DNA of 64,000 nt. It comes from Leucobacter luti (GTDB lineage: Bacteria; Actinomycetota; Actinomycetes; Actinomycetales; Microbacteriaceae). The position numbers were made by a program, and so were the translations under genes. The stretch is from assembly GCF_019464495.1 (NCBI RefSeq), contig NZ_CP080492.1, positions 2,046,001-2,110,000 of the forward strand, given 5' to 3'. Below, in pieces: positions 53,445 to 63,285 of this stretch. Each line of letters opens with the position of its first letter. Positions within the stretch are counted from its first letter, which is position 1. The notes beneath the pieces were generated by a model. The model was given only the letters and a program-made list of their open reading frames with translations. It ran no database searches and had not been told where the DNA came from.

Positions 53445-54228
53445 TGACTGCTGCACTCGCCCTTGACCACGCCGCCTTCGGCTACGCGGGGGTCACCAGA
53501 GTAGAGGACCTCACGTTTCAGCTGCCGACGGGCGCTGCCCTCGCGCTCATCGGGCCCAACGGCTCGGGTAAGTCCACACTGTTGCGGGGCATCCTGGGGC
53601 TCGCGGATCGCACCGCTGGCAGTATCAGGGTGCTGGACATGGCGCCGGATCGCGCCCGCCGTGCGGTCGGTTCGCTGCCGCAGGCGGATACGCGGGACAC
53701 AACGCTGCCGATTACGCTGCGCCAGGTCGTCACCATGGGGCTGTACCGCTCACGGGGGCGCTGGGCCCGATTGGTGGTGCCGGGCGAGCAGCGGTGGCCG
53801 CCGCACTTGAACGGGTAGGGCTCGCGGCGTTTGCTGGCCGCCGTTTCGGCGAGCTCTCCGGTGGTCAGCAGCAGCGCGGGATCCTCGCGCGGGCGCTCGT
53901 GTCGGATCCAAAGCTCCTCCTCCTGGACGAGCCTTTCAATGGACTTGATCGTGAGAATCGCGAGGTTCTGCTGCAACTCGTCGCTGAGTTGCGGGACGAG
54001 GGGCGGACGATCGTGGTGTCGACACACGATCTGGAGATTGCTCGCGAGGCGTGCTCGCATGTGCTGCTACTCGCGAGCGGTCATGAGCCGAACCAGCCGG
54101 GCCACCCGGCGGGCTTTGGCCCACTCGATGAAGCGCTCACACTCGCCGCGGTGCAGCACGCGTTCCACGACGCGACGGTGGAGCTGGATCATCACACGGT
54201 GACCACGACTCGGGAGACTGAGGAGTGA
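53444..54228 (+). CDS. znuC: Zinc ABC importer, ATPase (frameshift near 53785)
   Basis: Restored length is about 261 residues. Walker A IGPNGSGKST is near residue 43. The Q-loop SLPQADTRD follows, and after the break the signature LSGGQQQRG, Walker B LLLLDEP and the switch His in VVSTHDLEI are in place. The first frame ends at 53818. One added base near 53780-53792 (GGGCGAGCAGCGG) joins it to AAVAAALERVGLAAF. All catalytic motifs are preserved. It overlaps the permease gene by 4 bases. Confidence 0.85.
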
Positions 54229-55103
54229 CTGAGCTCGCCAGTATCGTGGCGGCGCACGGCCCACTTGAGGTGTTTGCGCTGCCGTTCATGTGGCGCGCGC
54301 TCGGAACCGTCGTGATTCTCGCGATTGCCGCAGGCGTCGTCGGGCTATTCATTAGCTTCCGCGAGCTTGAATTTGTGAGCGACGGGCTCGTGCATGCCGT
54401 GTTCCCCGGACTGGTGATCGGGGCGGCCATCGGCGGATCTGGCGGGGTGCTGCCGGGCGCTGTGCTCGCCGCAATCGTCGCTGCCGTCCTGTTCACGGTG
54501 CTGGAGCACCGGGGCGGGGTGGGCGCTGACGCAGCGATTGCGGTCGTGTTGACCGGGCTGTTCAGCCTCGGCATTGTGCTTGTCTCTCGGCAAGAGGGCT
54601 ACGTCTCCCAACTGCAAGAGCTGCTCTTCGGCAGGCTCCTGACCGTCACGGAAGCGCAGCTGTGGCAGATCCTTGTCGTGGCGATCGCCGCCATTGCCGT
54701 GGTCGGGGTCACCTGGCGTGCACAGCTCTTTCGCGCGTTCGATGCAGCTGGCGCAGAGGCGGCGGGATTCAAACCCCTTGCTGCAGACCTCGCGCTCGGG
54801 ATCGCGGTCGCGTTGCTCGTGGTCGCCGGGGTGCAGGCGCTCGGCGTGCTGATGGTGCTTGCGTTGCTCACCGTGCCGATGGCTGCGGCCAGACTGCTGT
54901 CACCGCGGTTTGCCCTGCTGATCCCGATCGCGATCCTGCTGCCGCTCGTGGCTGGTATCTTCGGCCTGTGGCTCTCATTCGAGTGGTCAGTTGGCGCAGG
55001 GGCAACGGTCTCGCCCGGCGCGATCGTGGTGCTGTTGCTTGTTGCCTGTTATGGCATTGCCGCGCTTGCGCGAGTGCTCACACGGCGGGAGGTGCGCGCA
55101 TGA
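54225..55103 (+). CDS. znuB: Zinc ABC importer, permease 1 (ZnuB family)
   Basis: The 292-residue product has about eight to nine membrane helices and the family pattern ELEFVSDGLVHAVFPGLVIG near the start. It is highly hydrophobic to LTRREVRA. It moves zinc through the membrane using the preceding ATPase. Start and stop both overlap neighbours by 4 bases, so the operon is very compact. Confidence 0.9.
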   Translation: MTELASIVAAHGPLEVFALPFMWRALGTVVILAIAAGVVGLFISFRELEFVSDGLVHAVFPGLVIGAAIGGSGGVLPGAVLAAIVAAVLFTVLEHRGGVGADAAIAVVLTGLFSLGIVLVSRQEGYVSQLQELLFGRLLTVTEAQLWQILVVAIAAIAVVGVTWRAQLFRAFDAAGAEAAGFKPLAADLALGIAVALLVVAGVQALGVLMVLALLTVPMAAARLLSPRFALLIPIAILLPLVAGIFGLWLSFEWSVGAGATVSPGAIVVLLLVACYGIAALARVLTRREVRA

Positions 55104-55963
55104 GCTACTTTGCACTTGCGGCGCTGGAGCTCACGCTGCTCGGACTCCTCGCTGGGCTCGCTGGCACGCTCATCGTGCTGCGCAAGCGTTCGTTCTTCGC
55201 AGTGGCGCTGAGCCACGCGACCTTCCCAGGCGGCGTCGTATTTGCGATCGTCGGCTGGAACTTGCTGCTCGGTCAGGCCCTATTCGCGCTCGTGCTCGTC
55301 TTGCTGATGACGCTCCTCGGCAGGATTCCCGGGCAGGGGCGCCAAGTCACAAGTGGCGTGGTGCTGTCGTTCGGCTTCGCGCTCGGCACACTGCTGGCGA
55401 GCCTGAACCCTGGCCTCGGTATTCCCGTCGAAGCGCTGCTCGTCGGCTCTCCGCTCAGCGTGTCGACGGCTGACGTTGCGGCAACCGGCGCGGTCCTCGT
55501 CGTGGTGTTCCTCGTGCTCGCAGTGAGCTGGCGGCGGATCCTGTTCCACTCCTTTGACCCGGTTGGCTTTGCTGCAGCCGGATTCCGGAGCTGGCCAGTT
55601 GAGCTCATTGTCACGGGTGTCATCGCGGCCGCCGTGGTCGTCGCGATGCCGGCGGTCGGTGCCATTCTCGGCGTCGCGGTGATCATCGGTCCAGCAGCGA
55701 CAGCGCGCGCGCTGACGTCGCGCTTGGAATGGATCCCGCCGCTCGCCGCCGGTATCGGTATCGGCGGAGGCCTGCTTGGGCTCTGGATTTCCCGCGAGTT
55801 CGGGATCGCTGCGGGCGGCGCTGTTGGCCTCGTCATTGCAGCAATTTTCTTACTCGCTGTTGCTGCCAAGGCTCTCGTGCAGCGCAGCCGTGCTGGCCAA
55901 CGTGGGCGGGGCGACGCCGAGTTCGCTACGGTGGGGAGCAGAACACCAGCCCAGGAGGGGTGA
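55100..55963 (+). CDS. Zinc ABC importer, permease 2 (ZnuB family)
   Basis: The 287-residue product is a second ABC-3 type permease with KRSFFAVALSHATFPGGVVF near the start, matching permease 1 in the same region. Two non-identical permeases in one operon suggest a heterodimeric channel. The ATG at 55100 overlaps the previous stop, and the Zur gene follows after 1 bp. Confidence 0.88.
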   Translation: MSYFALAALELTLLGLLAGLAGTLIVLRKRSFFAVALSHATFPGGVVFAIVGWNLLLGQALFALVLVLLMTLLGRIPGQGRQVTSGVVLSFGFALGTLLASLNPGLGIPVEALLVGSPLSVSTADVAATGAVLVVVFLVLAVSWRRILFHSFDPVGFAAAGFRSWPVELIVTGVIAAAVVVAMPAVGAILGVAVIIGPAATARALTSRLEWIPPLAAGIGIGGGLLGLWISREFGIAAGGAVGLVIAAIFLLAVAAKALVQRSRAGQRGRGDAEFATVGSRTPAQEG

Positions 55964-55964
55964 G

Positions 55965-56363
55965 ATGCAGCCAAGACGGAACACCTGGCAACGCGAAGCG
56001 GTGCGCGCGTCGCTCGCTGAGGCGCACGGTTTTGTGAGCGCACAGCAACTGCACCAGGTGCTGCGCGACGCCGGATCAACGATCGGTCTCGCGACCGTGT
56101 ATCGCAACCTGGCGAGCCTCGTTGAGAGTGACGAGGCCGACTCGCTGCAGTCCCCTGAGGGCGAAAACCTGTTCCGATCCTGCGCAACCCAGGGACACCA
56201 CCACCATCTGATCTGCCGCAGTTGCGGTGACACGAGAGAGCTTTCCGCGACAGTGGTTGAGGAGTGGACGAAACGTGTGGGCGCCGAGCACGGTTTCACG
56301 GAGATCGAGCACATCGTGGATCTCTTCGGCCTGTGCGAACGGTGCCGCGCGGCGGGTCGCTAG
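55965..56363 (+). CDS. zur: Fur-family regulator, probable Zur
   Basis: The 132-residue product has a winged helix (RNTWQREAVRASLAEAHG, TIGLATVYRNLASL), the His cluster GHHHHLICRSCGD with the first structural CxxC, and the second CERC near the C-terminus. Its place at the end of a zinc importer operon makes Zur more likely than Fur. AGGAGGGG precedes the ATG. It would repress the operon when zinc is ample. A strong hairpin follows. Confidence 0.9.
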   Translation: MQPRRNTWQREAVRASLAEAHGFVSAQQLHQVLRDAGSTIGLATVYRNLASLVESDEADSLQSPEGENLFRSCATQGHHHHLICRSCGDTRELSATVVEEWTKRVGAEHGFTEIEHIVDLFGLCERCRAAGR

Positions 56364-56389
56364 CTCCTCTGAGTCAACGCTGCGGATTG

Positions 56390-56432
56390 CCAGAGGCCCC
56401 GCCCCAACAGAGAGTTGGGGCGGGGCCTCTGG
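56390..56432. terminator. Bidirectional terminator between zur and the RND exporter gene
   Basis: A perfect 19-bp stem: CCAGAGGCCCCGCCCCAAC at 56390-56408 pairs with 56414-56432 around a 5-base loop, between two convergent genes. Confidence 0.8.
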
Positions 56433-56462
56433 CTTGACACCCGCGGCTGCCGTGGCCGGGGG

Positions 56463-59400
56463 CTACGCGAGTTCGGTGAACTCGGTGGGCGGCTCAGGCT
56501 CGCCGCGCTTGGACTTTCGCTTCGGCTTCGGCTCACGCTTTGGCTTCGGCTCACGCGGTGGCTTGGGATCGCGCTTCGGCTTTGGCGTGCGCGCCTCCCC
56601 TTGCCTGCGAGCTGCCGTTGCGTTTCCCGGGTCTCTGCACGCTCGGCGCGCCGTTCCTCGCGCCGTTCCCTGCGTGTCGCCCGCTTCGCGAGCTTATTCT
56701 CGCGGCGCCGCTCAACGAGCGTGTAGAGGATCGGCACCAGGATCAGCGTCAGCAATGTCGAGGAGATCAAGCCACCAATGACGACGATCGCGAGTGGCTT
56801 CGAGATGAAGACACCGCCTCCGGTGAGACCGAGTGACATGGGGACGAGCGCGAAGATGGTGGCTGCCGCCGTCATCAGGATGGGGCGCAGGCGCAGGCGG
56901 GTGCCGTGCTCCACCGCCTCGTCGAGGTCGGCGCCAGCTGAGCGGAGTCGATTGACGAGGTCCATGAGGACGATCGCATTGGTCACTACGATGCCGATGA
57001 GCATCAGCAATCCGATGAGTGCGGGCAGCCCGAGTGGTGTGTTCGTGAGCAGCAGGCCGAGGATCGCCCCGGTCGCAGCGAAGGGAATTGACACCAGCAG
57101 CACGAACGGTCCGCGGAAGCTGCGGAACGTCGCCACCATGACTAGCAGCACGAGCGCAATCGCTGCCAGCATGGCGAGGCCGAGCTGTCCGAACGCGTCG
57201 TCCTGCTGGGCGCTTGCGCCGCCGAGTTCGAAGCTCACGCCGGCGGGGAGTTCTGTCGTGGCGATCGCGCGGTCGATGGCCGCGGTGGCAGCTTCGAGCT
57301 GACCCTTCTCCGGCGTAATGGTGAGTGCCACTTGGCGCTCGCCGTCAGCTCGGGTGATCACGGGGGCGGTGAGTTCCTGCTTCACCTCGGCGATGGCGCT
57401 GAGCGGGATCGCCGAGCCGGTAATCTCGGCGGCCGCCTTCTGCTCTGCCTCTGCCTCTGCAGCTTTGGCGCGCCCTTCGGCCGTCTGATTCTGCATATCG
57501 CGCAGCGAGGTGATCTGCTCGTCGATTCCCTCGACCCCGCCCTGGGCGCTCGCGATCGCACCCTGTAGGGCAGCGAGCTGCTCCATCCGTTCCTGCACGG
57601 CGCGCGCCATAGCGTCATCTTCCGGCGAGAGTGGCGGACCAGCGACGATCGGAGCAGCTGACAGCTGGGCGAGCTGCTCATTGAGCGGTCCCACCTGCGC
57701 CGCCATCTCGGCGCGCTGGGTAACGGCATCATTGATCTGCTGCGCGAGCTCAGCGTCCTGCTTCCGCTCGGCTTCCGCTGCTTCCTCTTCGCCCTTCGCT
57801 TTGAGCGCGTCGGCCGCGATCTTCTGCGCCTGTGCGGTCTGCACCGGGGTGACCGGGAGAAGGATCTCGCCGAGCTGCTCAGCCGTGCGCTCAGTGCCCG
57901 GAGTACGCACGATGATGTCGCGATCCCGGCCCTCGAGCATGATCCTGCCGACGTTCTTGCCCTCGAGTGCCTCCTGCACCGCTTGCGCCACGGTGGCCGG
58001 GCTGAAGCCAATGTTCGCGGCCTGCAATTCGTTCAACTTCACACGGACGATCGGCTGCTCGCCAGCGAGTTCACTCTTCACGGACTGGACGCCGGATTCA
58101 TCGGCGAGCTGTTTCTCGAGCAGATCGCTTGCTTCGCGCAGTGCTGCCGGATCGTTGCCGCGGATCTGCAACGCAATCCCGGAACCGCCGGCGTCGACGA
58201 ACGCATCCTGAGTCAGGATCTGAATTTCCTCGGCGTCTGTGAGTCCGTCGAGTGCCTTCTGCACCGCGGCGTTCACGGTCTCGACGTCAGCGTTTTCTTC
58301 GAGCTGAACGTCGTAGGAGATCGTGCTGGGCGCACCTGCAACGCTCACGGGGATGTTCGTGATGACGTCGCGGACGCCAGGCACCTTGCCGAGTGCCGCC
58401 TCGACGGGCTCAGCAACGGCTACCAGCTCGTCCGCCGTGGTTTCCTTGGGGGACTGGGTGAGTTGCAGACTCTCGTTTCCTGACGATCCGAGGAAGTCGG
58501 CCTGCAGCATGGAGGTCATGCCCAGCGTGCCGACCAGGATCAGCGCAGAGGTCACGAGTGTGATGACAGGGTGGCGCCGTGTCGCGTTCAGCGCTGGCAT
58601 GATCGCGCGTTGTAGGCGGTCAGGTGCGGTGTGGATTTCGTCGAGATCTGAGTGCTCGCCTCCGTCCTGAATCCTCACCGTGCCCGCTGCCGGGGTGGAC
58701 CCGGTTACGGGGCCGTCCGACACCGCTGATACGGCCGACGTTGCTGGCACAGGGCGCGCGAGCTCCACCGTGTCATCACCGGGGGTAGGTTGCGCGAGCT
58801 CGGAGGTGTGCACTGCGTCTGCGGTGTCCGCAGGGTGACTGGAGGCGAGCACAGCGGAGTCGCCCGGGGTTGCAGCAGCTTCGGCGTTCGGTGCGGAGGG
58901 AGCTCCGCGCCGCTCTTTGCCGCGGATGAACCAGTAGGCGAGCACCGGAACGATGGTGAGCGCGACGACGAGCGACGCGATGAGCGCGATCGACACGGTG
59001 ATCGCAAACGGGCGGAACAGCTGCCCGGCAATGCCGGAGACAAAGGCGATCGGCAAGAAGACGGCAACGGTGGTGAGCGTGGACGCAGTGATTGCGCCAG
59101 CGACCTGCTTCACTGAAGCCACGACGCCCTCGATGGTGAGGTGGCCGGCTCCCTTGCGGCGTGTGATGTTTTCGATCACCACAATCGAATCGTCCACTAC
59201 GCGACCGATGGCGATCGTGAGCGCGCCGAGAGTCAGGATATTCAGCGTGTTCCCGCTCCAGAGCAGGCCGGTGAGGGTGATGAGGAGTGAGAGGGGGATT
59301 GAGATCGCCGCGATGATCGTCGATCGCCAGGAGCCCAGGAACGCGAGGATCACGAGCACAGCGAATAGCAGGCCAAGCCCGCCCTCGACCGAGAGATCCT

Positions 59401-60376
59401 CGATGGACTGCTCAATGAACGGCGCCTGGTCGAAGATCGTAATGAACTCGGCGTTGATGGTGGGGGCGAGGCGATCCAGCTCTTCGTTTACCCCGTGCGA
59501 GATGTCGATGACGTTTGCGCCCTGGCCGGGTTTGACCTGAAGCGTGAGCGCCGGGTTGCCGTTGACGCGAGAGATGGACTCGGTCGGCTGCGCCTCGGTC
59601 TTCACATCTGCGAAGTCGGAAAGCTTGACCACCCCGTTTTCGACCGCGATCGGGAGCGCCGCGACTTCTTCAACGGAGGTCAACGCGCCACCAACCGTTA
59701 CCGCGAGGGCGCCTTCGGGGGCCTCAGCTTCGCCCGCCGGCAGTGCGGCGCCGTGGGCCTCGAGCACTCCGGGAATCTGAGTGGGATCAACCTTGAGTCG
59801 CGTCACGTCCGCCGGGCGGAGATCGATCATGATCCGCAGCTCTTCTCGCCCCTCGAGCGTGACTTTCTGCACGCCGGGCACGCCCTGGAGCGCGGGAATG
59901 ACGGTCTGGTTCAGAGCGTCACCGAGCGTGCCGGGGTCGTCCTCCGACGCTGCGCTGAGCATCATGGCGGGCATATCATCGGCGCCGCCAGAGAACACGG
60001 TGATCTCGGTGCCCTGCGGGAAGGTCGGCTTTAGCGCCTCGGCCGCGGAACGGAGTTTGGCGAGCGTCTCCTTGTCGCCGTCGAACGGCCACTCGACCAT
60101 GACTGTGGCGTCGCCCGCCGAAGTCGTCGATGAGACTTTCGTGATGCCGGGTACCGCGCCGACGGCCTGTTCGGTCGGCTCGGTGACGAGTCGCGAGAGT
60201 TCCTCGGGGGCCAGGCCAGGGGACTGCACGGACACCATGGCCATGGGCACCTGCATCGAAGGCATCAGCTCTTGCTTGAGCGAGTTCATCGAGAAGATCC
60301 CGAGCACCGCGATGGCGAGCGTGATGAGCCCCACGATGAGCCGATTCATCAGGCTGGTGCGGGTGAGGAAGGACAT
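56463..60376 (-). CDS. RND-family efflux transporter, AcrB/SwrC-like (frameshift near 56600)
   Basis: The restored product is about 1304 residues, longer than AcrB (about 1050). The start at 60376 gives MSFLTRTSLMNRLIVGLITLAI. Features in order are the first helix, a porter loop, the helix-4 relay VVDDSIVVIENITRR and a second porter half. A charged coiled-coil insertion (roughly residues 830-980; ALKAKGEEEAAEAERKQDAE to QTAEGRAKAAEAEAEQKAA) follows, then a second helix bundle (LLTNTPLGLPALIGLLMLI). The tail is rich in Lys, Pro, Arg and Glu (EPKPKREPKPKR). It is seen only after one base is added to the run CCCC at 56597-56600, with a stop at 56463-56465. No membrane fusion partner is adjacent. 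Confidence 0.87.
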
Positions 60377-60564
60377 AGCGCCTTTCGGATGGGGCCCCAG
60401 GGCGCACAGAGCTCGCTCAGCCGCGCCTCGTCCGGAGCAGCACGGTCGAGGATTCCAGTTTTTCGGATCTGCTGCCTGTGCACATCGTCCCCAGGTACGA
60501 TTCCTCTCCGCCCCAGGGATGAGACCGGGGGGTGAGCTGCGCCGCGGCCGAGGCCTCAGCGAGA

Positions 60565-60627
60565 GATATAAAGGATATAAAGGTCTATGAAGATATAAAG
60601 GATATAAAGTCATCTCATGGTATAAAG
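60565..60627 (+). repeat. Array of five TATAAAG direct repeats on a 9-bp grid
   Basis: TATAAAG begins at 60567, 60576, 60594, 60603 and 60621, with intervals of 9, 18, 9 and 18, and mostly preceded by GA (unit GATATAAAG). The block is much more AT-rich than its surroundings. It lies between the divergent RND and AAA ATPase genes, 30 bp before the AAA start. Confidence 0.75.
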
Positions 60628-60656
60628 GAACTCAAGAAGTTCGGATCGGAGACGCC

Positions 60657-61820
60657 GTGGACAGTCCATTCAGGCCGGGGTTTGGAAAGAACCCACCGTT
60701 TCTCGCTGGCAGATCCGGGGCAATCGAGCAACTTCGCTCTGGCCTGGAAATTGGGCAGTGGCCGCAGGAACGCGGGATCCTCATCACCGGGATGCGAGGT
60801 GTCGGAAAGACCGTCATGCTCAATCAGGCAGAGGACCTCGCGGCCGAATCAGGCTGGCGAGTGGTCTCCGAGACGGCATCAGCCGGGTTCACTGAGCGCA
60901 TCGTTGGCACCCACCTCCCTGCGCTGCTGAACGAACTCGCTCCTGAAGCGAACTTTCGAGTGACGCAGATTGCCGCGGCTGGGTTGGGGAGCATCACGGT
61001 CCAATACCCAGACGGGCGCGAAGAAACCCCGACATTTCGGGGCATGGTCGCTGAAATCTTGCGACTGCTTGACGGTCGTGGGGGCGTGCTGTTCAGCATC
61101 GACGAGGTCGGCGGAGCGTCCGCTGAGGAGTTCGCAGTCTTTGCGGGTGAGTACCAGCATCTCGTGCGCGAGGATCACGAAGTGGCGTTCATCGGCGCCG
61201 GAGTGCAGGGAGAAGTGCGGAGTTTCCTCGCGAGCACCACGGCGACGTTCCTGCGCAGGTGCGCAGAGGTGAAGATCGGGGTGCTGAACTATCCGGAGAC
61301 GCTCGAGGCCTTCCGCGAACCGATCGTCACGCGTGGACGGACGGTGTCAGACGAGACACTTGACTACTTAGCCCGCGCCGCGCAAGGGTACCCATTCCTC
61401 GTGCAGTCCATTGGCGACATCGCCTGGCGCAGCAACTCCGAAACGACGGAGATCAGGCTCCGAGACGCTCAGCACGGGCATCGACTTGCACTTCGCACGA
61501 TGGGCAGCTTTATCCACGAGCCGGCGCTCTCCGGACTGTCACAGGTGGACCGCAGTTATCTTGCGGCGATGGCGCACGATGACGGCCCAAGCACATCCGA
61601 GGACATCCGAGTTCGCATGGGTGGGGTCGCGCCCGGGTATGTATCGATGTACCGTGACCGTCTCCTCGGTACAGGCTTGATTGAGTCGGTGGGGTACGGC
61701 CTCGTCACGATCGCCTTCCCCTACCTCCGTGACTACCTTCGCAGCCACATAGTTGGGGAGGCCGCGAGCGACGGCACCCGCGAAAATGAGGGCTTCCCGC
61801 CGCCACCCCGACTCGACTAG
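60657..61820 (+). CDS. AAA/P-loop ATPase with winged-helix-like C-terminus
   Basis: The 387-residue product has Walker A ITGMRGVGKTVML near residue 45, Walker B LFSIDEVGG, a sensor-like GAGVQGEVRSFL and a C-terminal region with YLAAMAHDDGP and YRDRLLGTGLIESVGYG that fits a winged helix. It resembles Orc/Cdc6-like or STAND-type ATPases used by some mobile elements and stress systems. GTG at 60657 (MDSPFRPGFGKNPP) is used; no clear ribosome binding site is seen. The function is not known. Confidence 0.75.
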   Translation: MDSPFRPGFGKNPPFLAGRSGAIEQLRSGLEIGQWPQERGILITGMRGVGKTVMLNQAEDLAAESGWRVVSETASAGFTERIVGTHLPALLNELAPEANFRVTQIAAAGLGSITVQYPDGREETPTFRGMVAEILRLLDGRGGVLFSIDEVGGASAEEFAVFAGEYQHLVREDHEVAFIGAGVQGEVRSFLASTTATFLRRCAEVKIGVLNYPETLEAFREPIVTRGRTVSDETLDYLARAAQGYPFLVQSIGDIAWRSNSETTEIRLRDAQHGHRLALRTMGSFIHEPALSGLSQVDRSYLAAMAHDDGPSTSEDIRVRMGGVAPGYVSMYRDRLLGTGLIESVGYGLVTIAFPYLRDYLRSHIVGEAASDGTRENEGFPPPPRLD

Positions 61821-62718
61821 GTGTTCGCTCCTCGCGGCAGCACCCAGGTCCATTCGCCGTACTTCGCGGTGCGGCCGTCGCCGCTCGAACGACCAGTGAG
61901 TCTGCGCTGGATCCATGGGACGACGTGTTCTCTGGTGTAGCGCAGCTGTTCGCGAGTGGTGGGCGCCGGAGTAGCCGGAGCGTCCACGATCCAGTCAGCT
62001 GGTGCAGGCAGGTCGAGTGCGCGCAGCACGTTGGCTGCAACGCGGTGATGCCCGACGGGAGCGAGGTGCAGCCGGTCGTGCGACCAATACTGGCGGCCGG
62101 CGAGCTCTGCGTCGCTCCAGTTGTCGGCAAAGCGCACGTCGAGCCCGGCAGCGATTACCGCAGCGGCACGCGTGAGCTCGTCGCCCTTGGCGCGCACCCG
62201 GCCACCCCTGGGAGCCCGCCAGTGGGGTTCGCGCCCGCGAGCAACAGCGGCTCGGCGCCCGCCTCCCGGATCTGGCGCAGCGCGGATTCCGTTTCCGAGG
62301 CGATCCAGGCGAGATCGGTTCCGGGGCGCAGCATGTCGTTTCCGCCACCGTTAAAGCTCACGAGCGTTGGCGCGAGCGCGAGCGCCGGTCCGAGCTGCTC
62401 CGCGAGGATTGCGCGGAGCAGGCGGCCGCGGATCGCGAGGTTGGCGTACTGGATCGGCGCTCCGTGTGCGTCAGCGAGGCCCTGGGCCACGAGATCAGCC
62501 CAACCGCGCACCGAGCCGTCGGGTTGCTCATCGCCAACGCCCTCGGTAAAGCTGTCGCCGATCGCAACATATCGAATAGTCGCCGGTGCCTGCTCTGCTG
62601 CCACCTCCCCAGCATATGCCTGCGAGCTGGGGTGAGTGAGGACTGTCGTGGCGCAGCCGCGGGCATCCGACAGTCCGCTGGGGTAACCCGCCGACACGCC
62701 CGGCTTGCGCGCAGTCAC
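61817..62718 (-). CDS. SGNH/GDSL-family hydrolase (frameshift near 62200)
   Basis: Restored length is up to about 300 residues. The first part has the nucleophile block [23 protein letters not shown] and the block III GGGND. After one added base near 62197-62203 the tail reads [16 protein letters not shown] and ends with the catalytic Asp-His in [20 protein letters not shown] enzymes hydrolyse esters on lipids or wall polymers. The start is uncertain: GTG at 62718 is the longest, and GTG near 62610, just before [12 protein letters not shown], is also possible. No signal peptide is obvious. Confidence 0.75.
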
Positions 62719-62828
62719 GGAGCAACGTAAGCTTGCTCCTTGGCTGTGCGCCGTCCCAGTGCGCAGACCGTGGGAGCGTTTCCGCTCGTTCGTGGCTTCG
62801 GCCGAGATCGAGTAGTTGCCCTCGCAGA

Positions 62829-62860
62829 CAAGAAATCTTGGGTGAGGCCGTCCGGTCTCA
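62829..62860. promoter_or_regulatory. Two adjacent inverted repeats upstream of rpmB
   Basis: CAAGAAATCTTG (62829-62840) and TGAGGCCGTCCGGTCTCA (62843-62860; 14 of 18 positions symmetric) lie 20-50 bp before the rpmB ATG. They could bind a regulator or form leader structure. The match to a Zur box is poor. Confidence 0.35.
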
Positions 62861-62879
62861 CGGTATGAGAGGAAACATC

Positions 62880-63116
62880 ATGGCAGCAGTGTGCCAGGTG
62901 ACCGGAGCCGTCCCCGGCTTTGGACACAACATTTCGCACTCGCACCGTCGCACCAAGCGTCGGTTCGATCCGAACATCCAGAAGAAGACCTACTTCGTGC
63001 CCTCACTCGGCCGCAAGGTGACGCTCACCCTGTCGGCTAAGGGCATCAAGGTCATCGATGCCCGCGGCATCGAGTCCGTTGTTGCTGATCTGCAGAAGCG
63101 TGGGGTGAAGATCTAA
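62880..63116 (+). CDS. rpmB: 50S ribosomal protein L28, zinc-free form
   Basis: The 78-residue product reads [20 protein letters not shown] and then [15 protein letters not shown], as L28. The first zinc-binding CxxC of the C-plus form is reduced to a single Cys (CQVT) and the second is absent, so it should not bind zinc. GAGGAAA precedes the ATG. The stop overlaps the rpmG start by one base. Confidence 0.92.
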   Translation: MAAVCQVTGAVPGFGHNISHSHRRTKRRFDPNIQKKTYFVPSLGRKVTLTLSAKGIKVIDARGIESVVADLQKRGVKI

Positions 63117-63283
63117 TGGCTAAGGATAAGGACGTACGTCCGATTATCAAGCTCCGCTCGACGGCTGGCACGGGTTACACGTATGTGACCAAGAAGAACC
63201 GTCGGAACACCCCGGACCGCCTCGTGCTCAAGAAGTACGACCCGGTAGTCCGTAAGCACGTTGACTTCCGAGAGGAGCGCTAA
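63116..63283 (+). CDS. rpmG: 50S ribosomal protein L33, zinc-free form
   Basis: The 55-residue product starts [18 protein letters not shown] and continues [20 protein letters not shown] to VDFREER. The two CxxC motifs of zinc-binding L33 are absent. It overlaps rpmB by one base and is followed by rpsN after 2 bp, forming a compact operon. Confidence 0.93.
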   Translation: MAKDKDVRPIIKLRSTAGTGYTYVTKKNRRNTPDRLVLKKYDPVVRKHVDFREER

Positions 63284-63285
63284 AC

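Noticed and set aside
60532..60930. Protein with DIK repeats reading through the TATAAAG array
   Set aside because: It reads the 9-bp repeats as DIK codons, overlaps the AAA ATPase in another frame, and has no homology-like motifs or ribosome binding site.
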